Assembly (NCBI RefSeq): GCF_014207565.1
Contig: NZ_JACHGJ010000004.1
Coordinates: 124,001-188,000 of the forward strand
Direction: 5' to 3'
Origin: Spirochaeta isovalerica
GTDB taxonomy: Bacteria; Spirochaetota; Spirochaetia; DSM-2461
Length of the DNA: 64,000 bases
A model generated the notes under the pieces. That model worked only from the letters and a program-made list of their open reading frames with translations. It had not been told where the DNA came from and did no database searches. Positions 26,320 through 36,140 of this stretch are shown here, piece after piece (within the stretch, counting starts at the first letter, position 1; every line of letters starts with the position of its first letter). The translations under genes were made by a program, and so were the position numbers.

Positions 26320-27105
26320 TCACATATTACGGAAGAATTTGAAGTTATTATGTTCTATGTCGTCGAGGGGCGGCATGGCGAAAAACTTCATTTCCTCTCC
26401 CCTGGCGAATGTGAACCCCCGGTCAATCTGTTTATAGGAAACAGTTGAAAGAGAACTGTTAAGACAGAGCCCCTTATTGTGCTTGTCCTTATATTTGCTC
26501 AACTCTTCAACAGCATCGCGCAAAGCCGAAGGATGGATGCTGCTTATGGGAGAATTCGTAAAGGGATACTGCTTGAAATATTCGATAAACCCCAGAATAT
26601 CGACGTTCAACTTGGTGTAGAACTGGGCGGGAGCGCTCTGAAAACTGCCCGGGTCGGTAATGAACCGGCCGAACTGGCGATTGTTCAGATCCGATAGAAT
26701 GAGCATGGTCATCGGGGAAATTTCCGCGTATATGGCCAGTCCGTCATCTTCCGACGCAGGCGGCATTTCCTCAGCTTCGAGGGCCTGCACATATCCCTGC
26801 GCTGTCGCTATGAAAAGCTTATCTATTGCACTGAGCTCTATGTGCTCCAGCACGCGGTAATTGGAAATAAACTTGGTCGCCTTCGGCCTGCCGTCGGGAT
26901 GGGGTTTGACATGAGCCAAAGCCTCGTTTATGGGAAAATAGGGATGGCGATACGCAGGATCCAACTCGGCAAAAATGACTTTGCCGTTATAGTGTTTATC
27001 CGATCCGACTGTATAATGATCGGCAAACTGCTCCGGCTTCAATTGAGATGCGATAAGAGCATTATTGGGATAGAGAACTTTATAAAGGTGAACAGGATAA
27101 TCCAT
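26320..27105 (-). CDS. Conserved-looking protein of unknown function
   Basis: A 261-residue soluble protein without signal peptide, membrane span or a motif I recognise. It begins [31 protein letters not shown] (quoted in part) and is rich in aromatic residues with a mixed alpha/beta look. Coding is supported by its length, normal codon use and tight spacing: its start codon touches the stop codon of the membrane pyrophosphatase gene (27105). It probably follows that gene in one message. Possibly spirochaete-specific. Confidence 0.7.
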   Translation of the reverse strand: MDYPVHLYKVLYPNNALIASQLKPEQFADHYTVGSDKHYNGKVIFAELDPAYRHPYFPINEALAHVKPHPDGRPKATKFISNYRVLEHIELSAIDKLFIATAQGYVQALEAEEMPPASEDDGLAIYAEISPMTMLILSDLNNRQFGRFITDPGSFQSAPAQFYTKLNVDILGFIEYFKQYPFTNSPISSIHPSALRDAVEELSKYKDKHNKGLCLNSSLSTVSYKQIDRGFTFARGEEMKFFAMPPLDDIEHNNFKFFRNM

Positions 27106-29174
27106 TAGAGCCTCCAGAATGATTTAAGCATGGGCGCTATAACCAGCGACACCACAGCCATCAGCTTGATGAGAATATTGAGAGAAGGACCGGCCGTATC
27201 CTTGAAAGGATCGCCTACCGTGTCTCCTACAACAGATGCTTTATGAGCGGCCGAACCTTTACCTCCCGCGGCTCCCGACTCAATCATCTTCTTGGCGTTA
27301 TCCCAGGCTCCGCCGGCGTTGGACATGAAAATCGCCAGAACGACACCGGAAACAGTTACGCCGATAAGAAGGCCGGAAAGCATGAACACGCCGCCGGTAA
27401 ATCCGACAAGAACAGGAGTCAGAGCTGCCGTCAGCCCGGGAAGAATCATTTTTTTCAAAGCCGCCGAAGTGCTGATATCGACACAGCGCTCGTAATCCGG
27501 TTCTTCCGTTTCATCCAGAATACCCGGTTTTTCCCGGAATTGTCTCCTGACTTCTTCGATCATGGCAAAAGCCGCATCGCCTATGGCATTCATCGCCATG
27601 GAGGAAAAAAGATAAGGTATAACTGCCCCTATTAAAACACCGGACAATGTCTTCACATCCATCAGATCGATCACTTTCAACCCCAGCTGTTCCCGGAAGG
27701 CCGTAAACAGGATAAGAGATGTCAAAGCCGCTGAACCGATGGCGAACCCCTTCCCGATGGCCGCCGTCGTATTGCCGACAGCATCCAGCTCGTCGGTTAT
27801 CTCTCTAACGGCCCGGGGGAATTCCGCCATCTCCGCCAAACCGCCGGCATTATCGGCAATAGGACCGTAGGCATCGACAGCCAGCTGGACACCCAGAGTC
27901 ATGAGCATACCCAGTGCGGCAATGGCAATGCCATAAAGCCCGGACAGCTGGTCACCGGCCAGTATCGCCGTTACGATAATGAGGACAGGCGGCAGAGCCG
28001 AAAGCATCCCCATTCCCATACCGGTAATCAGCGTCGTCGCCGGACCGGTTTCACAGGCTTTGACAATGGCATTGACCGGCCTCGTGTCGACTCCCGTGAA
28101 ATATTCCGTAATCAAACCGATTGAAACGCCGGCCGCCATACCGAGAAGCGCTGAGAGAAAAATACGGATCGGAGACATGGAAACCGGAAAAATCTCTCCT
28201 CTGAAATAGAGAAGGCTCATTATCAGAACAAAAAGAGCCGCCAGAATCGCTGCTCCGAAAGTGCCTTTATTCAAGGCTACCTGAGGGGACTGCCCCTTCC
28301 GGACTTTGACAAATTTAATACCGATAAGCGAAGCCAGAACTCCTGCCGCCGCAATGAGAAGAGGGAAAGTGACGAGTTTCATCTGAAGAGAAGCGGTTCC
28401 CTCGACTGCCGCGCCGAGAATCATAGCCCCGACCAGTGATCCCACATAGGATTCAAAAAGGTCGGCCCCCATTCCGGCCACATCGCCCACATTGTCTCCC
28501 ACATTATCGGCAATAGTGGCAGGATTGCGGTGGTCATCCTCGGGGATTCCCGCTTCGACTTTACCCACAAGATCCGCCCCGACATCGGCCGCCTTGGTGA
28601 AAATCCCTCCTCCCACACGGGCGAAGAGAGCCATGGAGGACGCTCCCAGACTGAAACCGGACAGAATGGGAAGGATAGATTCCCTTAAATACAGGACTGT
28701 GATATCTGTTAAAACCAGGGAGACACCGAGAATAATGAAAACACCGGTCAGAGCCAGCCCGACGACAGTCATACCCATGACGCTGCCGCCGGAAAAAGCG
28801 ATATTCAAAGCTTCATTTATACCGGTCCTGGCGGCTTCTGTTGTTCGGGAGTTGGAAGCCGTAGCCACCTTCATTCCGATAAAACCGGCCAGAGCGGAAA
28901 AGGAAGCCCCCAGTACAAAAGACAGGGCCTGATATCTTAAAACCCCTTTGTTACCGACAGCCAGAAAAGCCGCGGCGATAAGAACGAAAGGAACGAGTAC
29001 CCGATATTCCCGGGATAGAAAAGCCATAGCCCCGCTGGAAATAGCCTTACCGATTTTCTGAAGTTTTGCATCGTGCACCGGCTGTCTGAAAATCCAGCGG
29101 CTTCTAAATAGTGAATAGAAAAGAGCCACGAGACTCCCGAGAAGAATGATCAGCAGTGAAAACTCAAGTATCAT
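27105..29174 (-). CDS. hppA: Membrane-bound ion-translocating pyrophosphatase, K+-dependent type
   Basis: About 689 residues and 16 membrane spans. It hydrolyses PPi to pump Na+ or H+ across the inner membrane. The substrate-site motifs [11 protein letters not shown], the [19 protein letters not shown] stretch and DNAGG with [12 protein letters not shown] are intact. The position distinguishing subclasses reads [10 protein letters not shown]: alanine in place of lysine marks the K+-dependent class, most characterised bacterial members of which pump Na+. I choose ATG 29174 (MILEFSLL) because GGGGGA lies 8 nt upstream; a GTG five codons earlier overlaps that site. The ion cannot be decided by eye. 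Confidence 0.93.
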   Translation of the reverse strand: MILEFSLLIILLGSLVALFYSLFRSRWIFRQPVHDAKLQKIGKAISSGAMAFLSREYRVLVPFVLIAAAFLAVGNKGVLRYQALSFVLGASFSALAGFIGMKVATASNSRTTEAARTGINEALNIAFSGGSVMGMTVVGLALTGVFIILGVSLVLTDITVLYLRESILPILSGFSLGASSMALFARVGGGIFTKAADVGADLVGKVEAGIPEDDHRNPATIADNVGDNVGDVAGMGADLFESYVGSLVGAMILGAAVEGTASLQMKLVTFPLLIAAAGVLASLIGIKFVKVRKGQSPQVALNKGTFGAAILAALFVLIMSLLYFRGEIFPVSMSPIRIFLSALLGMAAGVSIGLITEYFTGVDTRPVNAIVKACETGPATTLITGMGMGMLSALPPVLIIVTAILAGDQLSGLYGIAIAALGMLMTLGVQLAVDAYGPIADNAGGLAEMAEFPRAVREITDELDAVGNTTAAIGKGFAIGSAALTSLILFTAFREQLGLKVIDLMDVKTLSGVLIGAVIPYLFSSMAMNAIGDAAFAMIEEVRRQFREKPGILDETEEPDYERCVDISTSAALKKMILPGLTAALTPVLVGFTGGVFMLSGLLIGVTVSGVVLAIFMSNAGGAWDNAKKMIESGAAGGKGSAAHKASVVGDTVGDPFKDTAGPSLNILIKLMAVVSLVIAPMLKSFWRL

Positions 29175-29262
29175 GTCATTATCCCCCACAAAAACCAGTA
29201 TAATAGGGGTTTAATTAACAGACCTATAGAATAAATTATTATTCTATGCGCATTAACGCAGG

Positions 29263-29291
29263 AACCGGGCCAAAGCCAGGCCCGCCCGGTT
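29263..29291. repeat. GC-rich inverted repeat at the cmoB stop codon
   Basis: AACCGGGC / GCCCGGTT (8 bp) with an inner GGGCC/GGCCC pair encloses a short loop, overlapping the cmoB stop. No U-run follows on the minus strand, so it may be a weak terminator or 3' stabiliser between cmoB and the pyrophosphatase gene. Confidence 0.4.
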
Positions 29292-30276
29292 ACTTTTTTA
29301 TGGCTTTTATGTAGATCCGCTGAGGGGCCGGATACCCTTCCACCGTCTTGGTCGGGTCGTCGGGATCGAGAAAATCCTCCAGAGATTCCCAGCGCGACCA
29401 GTCGGTCTTCCTCTGTTCATGAATATCCAGGGGGAACTTGTCGAATGTCTCAATCTCGATAAAATTGGTCTTCTTCAGCATATTCTCCATGGCCTTCCAG
29501 GTGGGGAGAAACCAGTATCCCCGGGCTTTCATATAGCGGTCTTCGGGGAATAGGCAGTAGGGCTCATCGCCGTCGATGCCGCTGACTTCGAGAATCAGGG
29601 TTCCGCCTTTTTTCATGGATTTGTGGATGTCGACCAGAGTCTGAATGGGATTTCTCCTGTGATAGATAATGCCCATAAAGAAAACTACATCGAAAAATCC
29701 TTCGAAGAGATGCATATGCTCTACGCCGAGAAGGTCGAAATGCATATGAGGTTCAGCGGAAAACCGCTGGAGAAGGAGATAATTGAAGTAATATTTTATC
29801 ATGGGATCGATTCCCAGAACAAATTCGGGATCCTGCTCCAGCATGCGGTACATGTAATAGGAGTTATTACACCCCACATCGCAGATTCGTTTGTATTTCA
29901 GGTCCGGAAGCATAGGCTTGACCCTGTCCCACTTCAAATTACTGCGCCATTCCGCATCAATATGGGTTCCGAAGATTTCAAAGGGGCCTTTGCGCCAGGG
30001 AATGAATTCCTCCAGACACTGATATACGAGCTTGAACTGCTCTTCGGTCAATTCATCACGGGCTCCGATTTTTACAGCATCGCCGCTGTAATCGCGCAGA
30101 CGGCTCTGAAATTCCGGAAGCCGGACCAGAGTCCTGTAGAAAGGCTCTACTGTGGGGCGGTCCAGATTCGGTGCGATTTCCTCCCGCGCTTTCTGAATCT
30201 CATCATAACGAGGCAGCTGGTCTTTCCATTTTTCGTAGAAATTGTCTCCCAGATAGATTTTTGAATACTCAATCAT
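29290..30276 (-). CDS. cmoB: tRNA U34 carboxymethyltransferase
   Basis: A 328-residue Rossmann methyltransferase-fold enzyme that transfers the carboxymethyl group from carboxy-SAM to 5-hydroxyuridine at position 34, giving cmo5U. Motifs include a CDVGCNNSYYMYRML cofactor loop (about 135-149), VLGIDPMIKYYFNYLL, FFMGIIYHRRNP and TLILEVSGIDGDE. E. coli CmoB is 323 residues. It overlaps the cmoA stop by one base, so the two genes form an operon in pathway order. Confidence 0.92.
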   Translation of the reverse strand: MIEYSKIYLGDNFYEKWKDQLPRYDEIQKAREEIAPNLDRPTVEPFYRTLVRLPEFQSRLRDYSGDAVKIGARDELTEEQFKLVYQCLEEFIPWRKGPFEIFGTHIDAEWRSNLKWDRVKPMLPDLKYKRICDVGCNNSYYMYRMLEQDPEFVLGIDPMIKYYFNYLLLQRFSAEPHMHFDLLGVEHMHLFEGFFDVVFFMGIIYHRRNPIQTLVDIHKSMKKGGTLILEVSGIDGDEPYCLFPEDRYMKARGYWFLPTWKAMENMLKKTNFIEIETFDKFPLDIHEQRKTDWSRWESLEDFLDPDDPTKTVEGYPAPQRIYIKAIKK

Positions 30277-31052
30277 CAGTAATCGCCTATCTCATCATTT
30301 TTTTTGGTGCAGATAAAGGAGGAAAAATTGTACCAGGTGAAAAACATATCTATCGCTTCAAATCCGCAATTGCGGAAAAGCGCGACTTCTTCTTTGACGC
30401 TGTAGGGGATGAGAACATTCTCCAGAGCTTCTCTTTTCTGACTGATTTCCAGATCGCTGTATCCATTGGACCGTTTCATATCGTAATAGTTTTCAATGAA
30501 GATCCGGCTGGAATCGGTATTGGACTGGAGCATTTTATCGCTGACAAGAAGGATGCCGTTATGGCGGAGTCCTTTGTAGATGCGGCGAATCAGCTTCTCT
30601 CTTTTCAGAGGGTCGATAAACTGAAGGGTGTAGTTCATGATAACGACTGATGCGTTCTCGATGGGAAGGTCGAACAGATCACCTTCTTTTATGGTTATCT
30701 TGCTCTTATCGGCTTTGACCGAATCGAGCTTGACCTCGGCTTCATGGCACATGGCCGCCGATGAATCGATGCCGATCATGGAGTAATCTTCGATGTCGTG
30801 ATCCTTCATCCCCTGGCTTATCAGACTGATAGTCGTAGCGGTCGAACTTCCCAGATCGTAGATGACGCTGCCTTCCTGAAAATACGTCAGAGCCAGAGTG
30901 GTTACCATTTTTTGAACTTCCTTGTAAAAGGGAATGCTCCTCTCAGCCATATCATCAAATACGTGGGCGACATTTTCATTAAATTCGAAAGGCCGGATAT
31001 TGGTTATCTGCTCTGCGAAAACTTTGTCCTGTTTTTTACTATCTTTTGCCAT
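30276..31052 (-). CDS. cmoA: Carboxy-S-adenosyl-L-methionine synthase
   Basis: A 258-residue SAM-dependent enzyme converting SAM and prephenate to carboxy-SAM. The N-terminal FAEQITNIRPFEFNENVAHVFDDMAERSIPFY segment (quoted in part) and VIYDLGSSTATT motif are diagnostic, followed by GIDSSAAMCHEAE and VIMNYTLQF. It is followed immediately by cmoB, which uses the product. Normal length. Confidence 0.92.
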   Translation of the reverse strand: MAKDSKKQDKVFAEQITNIRPFEFNENVAHVFDDMAERSIPFYKEVQKMVTTLALTYFQEGSVIYDLGSSTATTISLISQGMKDHDIEDYSMIGIDSSAAMCHEAEVKLDSVKADKSKITIKEGDLFDLPIENASVVIMNYTLQFIDPLKREKLIRRIYKGLRHNGILLVSDKMLQSNTDSSRIFIENYYDMKRSNGYSDLEISQKREALENVLIPYSVKEEVALFRNCGFEAIDMFFTWYNFSSFICTKKNDEIGDY

Positions 31053-31082
31053 TGTCTCGTCTTCTCCGGGATCGATTTTTAA

Positions 31083-31814
31083 CTATTTTTTTCTGCTTCT
31101 CTTCTTCACGGAACTCTTTTTACGCTCTGAGCTCCAGCGCGGCTTTCTCTTTTCTCTCCCGGAAGAAGCCGGCTCCTCGTTTGCAGACTTTTGTTCCTGT
31201 TCCGCCTCCGGTGACTCATGAGAACCCGTTTTCTCAGTTGCTGCGGGAGATTTTTCCACGGAATAGCCGAATTTCCCCAGAGGAACAGTCGAAGAACCAT
31301 AATATTTTCCATGGATGTAGGAGATTAGTCCAGTGGCTGACATATTAAAGGTTCCGGTTTTTTTATCCAGATAATCATCGGAGACATTCACAGCCAGCAC
31401 CTCTGCCAGAAACATATGATGAGATCCCAGTTCTTTTATTTCCTTCAGACGGCACTCGATGTTGACCGGGCTCTCCTCAATCAGCGGCGCTTTGACTTTC
31501 GTTGCCGGAACAGCTGTCAGATTCATCTCTTTGAACTTATCAAAATCCCGACCGGACCGGACGCCGCACCAGTCAGTCGCCCTCGCCAGTTCATTATTTG
31601 TCAGATTGATAACGAAATCTCCGTTTTTCCGGATGATATCATAGGAATATCGCTCCGGTCTGACCGATATATAGACCATGGCGGGATTCGTGCAGACCGT
31701 ACCGGTCCAGGCAACCGTTATGATATTATATCCTTCCCTGTCATTCCCGCAGGAAACCATCACGGCCGGAACAGGATAGACCATATTGCCCGCTTTCCAG
31801 GTTACTTTAGACAT
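31083..31814 (-). CDS. Flavin reductase-like protein with a charged C-terminal tail
   Basis: About 243 residues. Residues 1-185 form an FMN-binding split-barrel flavin reductase domain (VYPVPAVMVSCG, NIITVAWTGTVCTNPAMVYISVRP, DFVINLTN, DWCGVRSGRDFDKF). Residues about 190-243 form an acidic Glu/Ser-rich stretch followed by a strongly basic KRKPR...KKRSRKK tail, which such enzymes usually lack. The ATG at 31814 follows AAGG and overlaps the YitT-family stop by 8 nt. An in-frame start further up lies inside the YitT gene. Substrate unknown. Confidence 0.82.
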   Translation of the reverse strand: MSKVTWKAGNMVYPVPAVMVSCGNDREGYNIITVAWTGTVCTNPAMVYISVRPERYSYDIIRKNGDFVINLTNNELARATDWCGVRSGRDFDKFKEMNLTAVPATKVKAPLIEESPVNIECRLKEIKELGSHHMFLAEVLAVNVSDDYLDKKTGTFNMSATGLISYIHGKYYGSSTVPLGKFGYSVEKSPAATEKTGSHESPEAEQEQKSANEEPASSGREKRKPRWSSERKKSSVKKRSRKK

Positions 31815-32685
31815 GCCTTGAAAAACCTTCACCGAGCACTTCCCGCACATCGGTCACGAAAATAAAAGCATGGGGATCGAGAGAAGCGACCGTGCTCTTC
31901 ATATGGGGCAGATCTCGCCTTCTCAGAATGCAGAGGAGCACATTCTTTTCTTTTCCCGTGTACATACCCTTTCCGCTCAAGCTGGTCATGCCGTGATTCA
32001 TTTCATGTACCAGAACGGGTGCGATCTCCTGAGCTTTATCGGAAATGATATGGACCGCTTTTGTATAATTGACTCCGACAATAACCGTATCGATCACTCT
32101 GGAGGTGATAAAAAGCGTAATCGTCGCATACAGCCCCAGTTCGTAATTCCTGAAAACCAGAGCGGCCGTGAGAACAATGAGCGCATCGATCATAAGGAGC
32201 AGCTGCCCTACGGAAATATAGGGAACCAGTTTGTGGAGGATTTTCGCTCCCAGATCCGTCCCTCCCGTGCTGGCGTCCTGCTTGAGAACAATACCGAGTC
32301 CGAGTCCGACCAAAAGCCCGCCGAAAATGGAAGCCAGGAGCAGATCGTCGGTAAGAGAGCTGAGAAAGGGCGCCAGAGCATCGATAGCCAGAGAAAGGGA
32401 AAACGTGGCGAACAAGGTTTTGATACCGAAACTCCTTCCCAGAACTCTGATCCCTATGAGAAAAAGGGGGATATTGAGAAGGAGCATAACCGTACCGACA
32501 GGCAGTCCTGTCAGATAAAAGACGACAGTTGCCAGACCGGTCACGCCGCCGGCGGCGATCCTGTTGGGAACGAGAAAGAGATTGACGCCGAGAGAGAGAA
32601 CCACTGATCCGGACAGTACGGTCAGGTAGCTCTTCCAGTCCTTGATTTCCCGGAGAAAGGCCTTCTTGACATTTACGGCGGCCAT
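31807..32685 (-). CDS. YitT family membrane protein
   Basis: A 292-residue protein with N-terminal membrane domain (about residues 20-210, five to six spans) typical of the YitT/DUF161 family, including GSVVLSLGVNLFLVPNRIAAGGVTG and QDASTGGTDLGAK, and a C-terminal DUF2179 domain (about 215-285, LVHEMNHGMTSLSGKGMYTGKEKNVLLC, quoted in part). Function of the family is unknown. It starts 1 nt after the TerB-DnaJ gene stop. Confidence 0.85.
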   Translation of the reverse strand: MAAVNVKKAFLREIKDWKSYLTVLSGSVVLSLGVNLFLVPNRIAAGGVTGLATVVFYLTGLPVGTVMLLLNIPLFLIGIRVLGRSFGIKTLFATFSLSLAIDALAPFLSSLTDDLLLASIFGGLLVGLGLGIVLKQDASTGGTDLGAKILHKLVPYISVGQLLLMIDALIVLTAALVFRNYELGLYATITLFITSRVIDTVIVGVNYTKAVHIISDKAQEIAPVLVHEMNHGMTSLSGKGMYTGKEKNVLLCILRRRDLPHMKSTVASLDPHAFIFVTDVREVLGEGFSRHV

Positions 32686-33540
32686 TTAAAGGTTCCTGGC
32701 CTTTTTGATTGCTTCATAAGCTTCCTGGATTTCACGGAATTTGTCATTGGCGAATTTGGTAAACTCCGCGGGAAGACCTTTAGCGGCGATTTTGTCAGGA
32801 TGAAATTCCGCTACTTTCTTTCTGTAGGCTTTTTTGATTTCCGCATCGGTACTGCTGCTCGAACAACCCAGCACGGCGTAATTGAGATTGGATGCGCTGC
32901 TGAAAGATGATCCGGAGGAGCTGCCCCTATAACCCGAATCGCTCCCGCTGTAGGAGGAGCCGCCGCTATATGAAGAACCGCCCGATGCATACCGGTTTTT
33001 CAAACTTTCATAGGTATATGAGGGCACGCGGAAAATCCGGACGGCCGAATCGAGCAAATGCTGTTCCGCCGGATGGATCTGTTTATCAGCATAGGCGACC
33101 CTGAGAAGAGCATCGAGCATCAGCTGGATAAACTGAGGACGCCCGCGGAAACGGATATAAAACTGCTGGGCATACTGCTCGAAACTTTCGGGAGAGTTGA
33201 GGGCATTGTTGAAAATCATCATGGCCTGGCTCTGGAGCTGACTGTCGAGATTGAGGTCACGGGACATAAACTGCCGGACCGTATTCATCTCCGAATCGGA
33301 AACGGAACCGTCTGCCTTTGCCATCTTCCCCAGCATGGAAAAGAGTGAAACGAAAAACATATTATCGGAACCGCTCGTACCGGCCTGGGAGTTAAAGGCA
33401 CCCCTGTTTTCAACGACATGGAGCCCCCGGCCGAGAGAACTTCCAATAATTGCTCCGATAATACCGAAAATCGGTCCTCCGACAAAGGAACCCAGAAAAA
33501 AACCGACGAAACCGCCTATAAAACCGCCAAATGCAAACAA
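32686..33540 (-). CDS. DjlA-like TerB/DnaJ protein
   Basis: A 284-residue protein: N-terminal glycine-rich hydrophobic segment (about 3-40, likely membrane anchor), TerB-like helical domain (about 60-165, with GKMAKADGSVSDSEM and VAYADKQIHPAEQHLL metal-type loops), Ser/Gly/Tyr-rich linker (about 178-215), and a C-terminal J-domain (about 217-284) with the HPD motif in VAEFHPDKIAAKG. This is the order of E. coli DjlA. It should recruit and stimulate DnaK at the membrane. Followed directly by the YitT-family gene. Confidence 0.88.
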   Translation of the reverse strand: MFAFGGFIGGFVGFFLGSFVGGPIFGIIGAIIGSSLGRGLHVVENRGAFNSQAGTSGSDNMFFVSLFSMLGKMAKADGSVSDSEMNTVRQFMSRDLNLDSQLQSQAMMIFNNALNSPESFEQYAQQFYIRFRGRPQFIQLMLDALLRVAYADKQIHPAEQHLLDSAVRIFRVPSYTYESLKNRYASGGSSYSGGSSYSGSDSGYRGSSSGSSFSSASNLNYAVLGCSSSSTDAEIKKAYRKKVAEFHPDKIAAKGLPAEFTKFANDKFREIQEAYEAIKKARNL

Positions 33541-33598
33541 TTGTCTCTATCTCCCATTCATAACGCTGAATATCAGTAAAAAAATAACCAAGTTTATT

Positions 33599-35380
33599 CT
33601 AATTGACCAGACATTTCGGCCCCCGGCCGATGAGGTCTCCCCGTCCTGCTTTGCGAAGGGCTTTGCGCACCAGAGTCAAGTTTTCCTTCTTCCTGAACTG
33701 GAGCAGAGCTCTCTGCATCGCCTTTTCTTCGGAATCCCGCGCCACATACACTTTTTCTCCGGTCAGCGGATGAATGCCTGTAAAGTACATAGCAGTGGAA
33801 AGCGTCCCCGGCGTGGGATAAAAATCCTGAACCTGATCGGGGGTAAACTTCATATCTCTCAGATACTCGGCCAGCTCAACGGCCTCTTTCAAACCCGATC
33901 CCGGATGGGAGGATATGAAATAGGGAATGATATACTGGTCTTTATTCAGCTCTTTATTGATCTTTATATATTTTGCTGTAAACTCTTCAAAAACCCTGTG
34001 GTCCGGCTTACCCATCAGTTTGAGGACCCTGGATGAAACGTGTTCGGGAGCAATCTTCAACTGCCCGCTGATATGATGGCGGCACATCTCCCGGAAAAAG
34101 GTGTCATCTTTGTCGGCAAGTATATAGTCGAACCGGACACCGGAACGGATAAAAACTTTTTTAATGCCGTCGATATCCCTCAGTCGTCTCAGCAGATCCA
34201 CATAGGAACTGTGGTCGGCATTGAGATTCCTGCAGGGTTTCGGATAGAGGCATTGCCTGTCGGGACAGGACCCGCTTTTCTCCTGCCGTTTGCACGACGG
34301 GCCGGTAAAGTCGGCCGTGGGGCCGCCCACATCGTGGATATTCCCCTTGAATCCTTTCAGATTCCTGAGATTTTCCGCCTCCCGCACAACCGAATCGTTG
34401 GATCGGTCCGTTACAATCCGCCCCTGATGAAAGGTCAAGGCGCAGAAGCTGCAACTGCCGAAGCATCCCCGGTTGTGTATCAGAGAAAACTTAATCTCTT
34501 TCAACGCGGGAATACCGCCTTCTTTTTCATAGACGGGATGGGCTTCTTTGACATAAGGCAGTTCGTACACCCGGTCAAATTCATCTGATGAGAGAGGGAA
34601 TTCCGGTGGATTCTGAACAGCCCACTGGTTTCCGGCTTTCTCCACAAGGATTTTTCCGTAATGGGGATCCGTATTGCCATACTGAACCGCAAAACTGCGG
34701 GCGTAGAGCTTTTTATTATCCTTAATATCCTCATAGGATGGAAGAACTTCATGCTCTTTGATCTTCTCAAGTGATGATGTTCGGAAAACCGTCCCTCTAA
34801 TATTGGTCATATTATTCAGCGGAACGCCTTTATTCATAAGCCCGGCAATGGTCCTGATCTGCTTCTCACCCATACCGTATATGAGCATATCCGCCTTGGA
34901 ATCCAATAGTATGGAACGGCGGACTTTATCGGACCAGTAATCATAATGTGAGAGTCTGCGCAGAGATGCTTCAATACCTCCGATGATAACGGGAATCCCC
35001 TTATAGGCGGCTTTGCACTGTCCCGTGTAGACGATTGTAGCTCTGTCGGGTCTATATCCGCTCTTCCCGCCGGGGGAGTACAGATCATCGCGGCGCGGTT
35101 TCTTGCCGACAGAGTAATGATTGACCATGGAGTCTATGTTTCCGGCTGTCACCAGAAAGGCGAGGCGCGGTTCTCCCAGACACCGGAAAGCATCTGTATT
35201 TTTCCAATCCGGCTGGGCGATTATCCCGACACGAAAGCCCTCGGCTTCCAGAACCCGGGAGATAACGGCGCCGCCCCAGGAGGGATGATCCACATAGGCA
35301 TCTCCGGAGATGAGAATGAAATCGCACTGATCCCATCCCCTTTTCTCCATATCTTGTTTATTGACTGGTAAAAAACTCAT
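33599..35380 (-). CDS. YgiQ family radical SAM protein
   Basis: A 593-residue UPF0313/YgiQ protein. N-terminal cobalamin-like domain signature MSFLPVNKQDMEKRGWDQCDFILISGDAYVDHPSWG (quoted in part), then the radical SAM cluster CFGSCSFCALTFHQGR near residue 315, a second Cys-rich segment with CPDRQCLYPKPC, and the C-terminal FYPTPGTLSTAMYFTG typical of the family. Reaction unknown. A complete member of normal size. Confidence 0.93.
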   Translation of the reverse strand: MSFLPVNKQDMEKRGWDQCDFILISGDAYVDHPSWGGAVISRVLEAEGFRVGIIAQPDWKNTDAFRCLGEPRLAFLVTAGNIDSMVNHYSVGKKPRRDDLYSPGGKSGYRPDRATIVYTGQCKAAYKGIPVIIGGIEASLRRLSHYDYWSDKVRRSILLDSKADMLIYGMGEKQIRTIAGLMNKGVPLNNMTNIRGTVFRTSSLEKIKEHEVLPSYEDIKDNKKLYARSFAVQYGNTDPHYGKILVEKAGNQWAVQNPPEFPLSSDEFDRVYELPYVKEAHPVYEKEGGIPALKEIKFSLIHNRGCFGSCSFCALTFHQGRIVTDRSNDSVVREAENLRNLKGFKGNIHDVGGPTADFTGPSCKRQEKSGSCPDRQCLYPKPCRNLNADHSSYVDLLRRLRDIDGIKKVFIRSGVRFDYILADKDDTFFREMCRHHISGQLKIAPEHVSSRVLKLMGKPDHRVFEEFTAKYIKINKELNKDQYIIPYFISSHPGSGLKEAVELAEYLRDMKFTPDQVQDFYPTPGTLSTAMYFTGIHPLTGEKVYVARDSEEKAMQRALLQFRKKENLTLVRKALRKAGRGDLIGRGPKCLVN

Positions 35381-35460
35381 ATATCCTCATATGGTGAAAT
35401 ACAGATCAGGTCGGATTGTTACAGAACCGGGGAAATATAAACGGAAATTTAATTCCGCTC

Positions 35461-36093
35461 CTATTCCCGGTCGGCAGAGGTGATCACTATAGTGACATTG
35501 TTGCTGAGCGTCACTTCTTCCTGAACGAATTTCCCGTCGCGGCTGTCCATGCGGATATCGTAATCGATAAACTCCTCACGGCCGCTCATATAAAACTGAC
35601 GGGTCGATTTGTTTTCCATGAAATCGTTTTCCAGGAGATTCCCGCCCCAGCTGTTTGACGCGTGAGGAGAAATATAAAGTTCCTGAACTGTACCGCCCGT
35701 ATTGTTCCTGACCGAAACGACCCACTCATCCTGCCTTCCGACCTGCTCCGCGTCGAGTATATAGGACAGGTCGTCGAGAGTCACTACGACTTTGCGGTGC
35801 AGGTTGAGATCGACATTTTTCTTAATATATTCATCCCCGTCCACATCGACGAAGCGGAAATCAAAGAGGAATTCCCCGTTGTAGGACTTGAGATCAAGAA
35901 TCCTATAGCTGTCTTTCAGAATGACATCAAACGGCTGAAGATCGTCGCTCCAATCTTCCATTCCCGTAGGACTGACATAAATATTGTATAAATCAAAACC
36001 GGTTTTATTGATAATTACCGCTTCCTGTGAAAAAAGGAGTGTTGACATTAAGAGATAAAAGGCTGAAATGACTATGATTTTTATCCGGTTCAT
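35461..36093 (-). CDS. Secreted protein with two tandem copies of a beta-rich domain
   Basis: A 210-residue protein with a cleavable signal peptide (MNRIKIIVISAFYLLMSTLLFS). The mature part consists of two similar units: about 24-115 (VIINKTGFDLYNIYVSP, DDLQPFDVI, FDFRFVDVDGDEY) and about 122-208 (VSVRNNTGGTVQELYISP, GGNLLENDF, YDIRMDSRDGKF). Each ends with a V-V/I-V-x-x-D/S strand. The N-x-T-G-x-x-[LV]-x-x-[IL]-Y-[IV]-S-P pattern is shared. I know no function; it is probably periplasmic. It is divergent from the thioesterase-like gene. Confidence 0.75.
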   Translation of the reverse strand: MNRIKIIVISAFYLLMSTLLFSQEAVIINKTGFDLYNIYVSPTGMEDWSDDLQPFDVILKDSYRILDLKSYNGEFLFDFRFVDVDGDEYIKKNVDLNLHRKVVVTLDDLSYILDAEQVGRQDEWVVSVRNNTGGTVQELYISPHASNSWGGNLLENDFMENKSTRQFYMSGREEFIDYDIRMDSRDGKFVQEEVTLSNNVTIVITSADRE

Positions 36094-36112
36094 AGGTTAA
36101 GGATATAGTATT

Positions 36113-36140
36113 TTGACAATGTTTCAAACTTCAGTATTTT
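36113..36140 (+). promoter_or_regulatory. Predicted promoter of the thioesterase-like gene with a long leader
   Basis: Perfect TTGACA (36113-36118), 16 nt, TATTTT (36135-36140). The predicted transcript starts near 36147, leaving about 170 nt of untranslated leader before the ATG at 36316. The leader contains hairpin GCAGAC-caa-GTCTGC and two related CTGCTCGCCxATG segments. Confidence 0.55.

Noticed and set aside
26080-26320. CRISPR-like array
   Set aside because: Only two copies of the repeat with a 15-nt gap. No spacers or cas genes are present.
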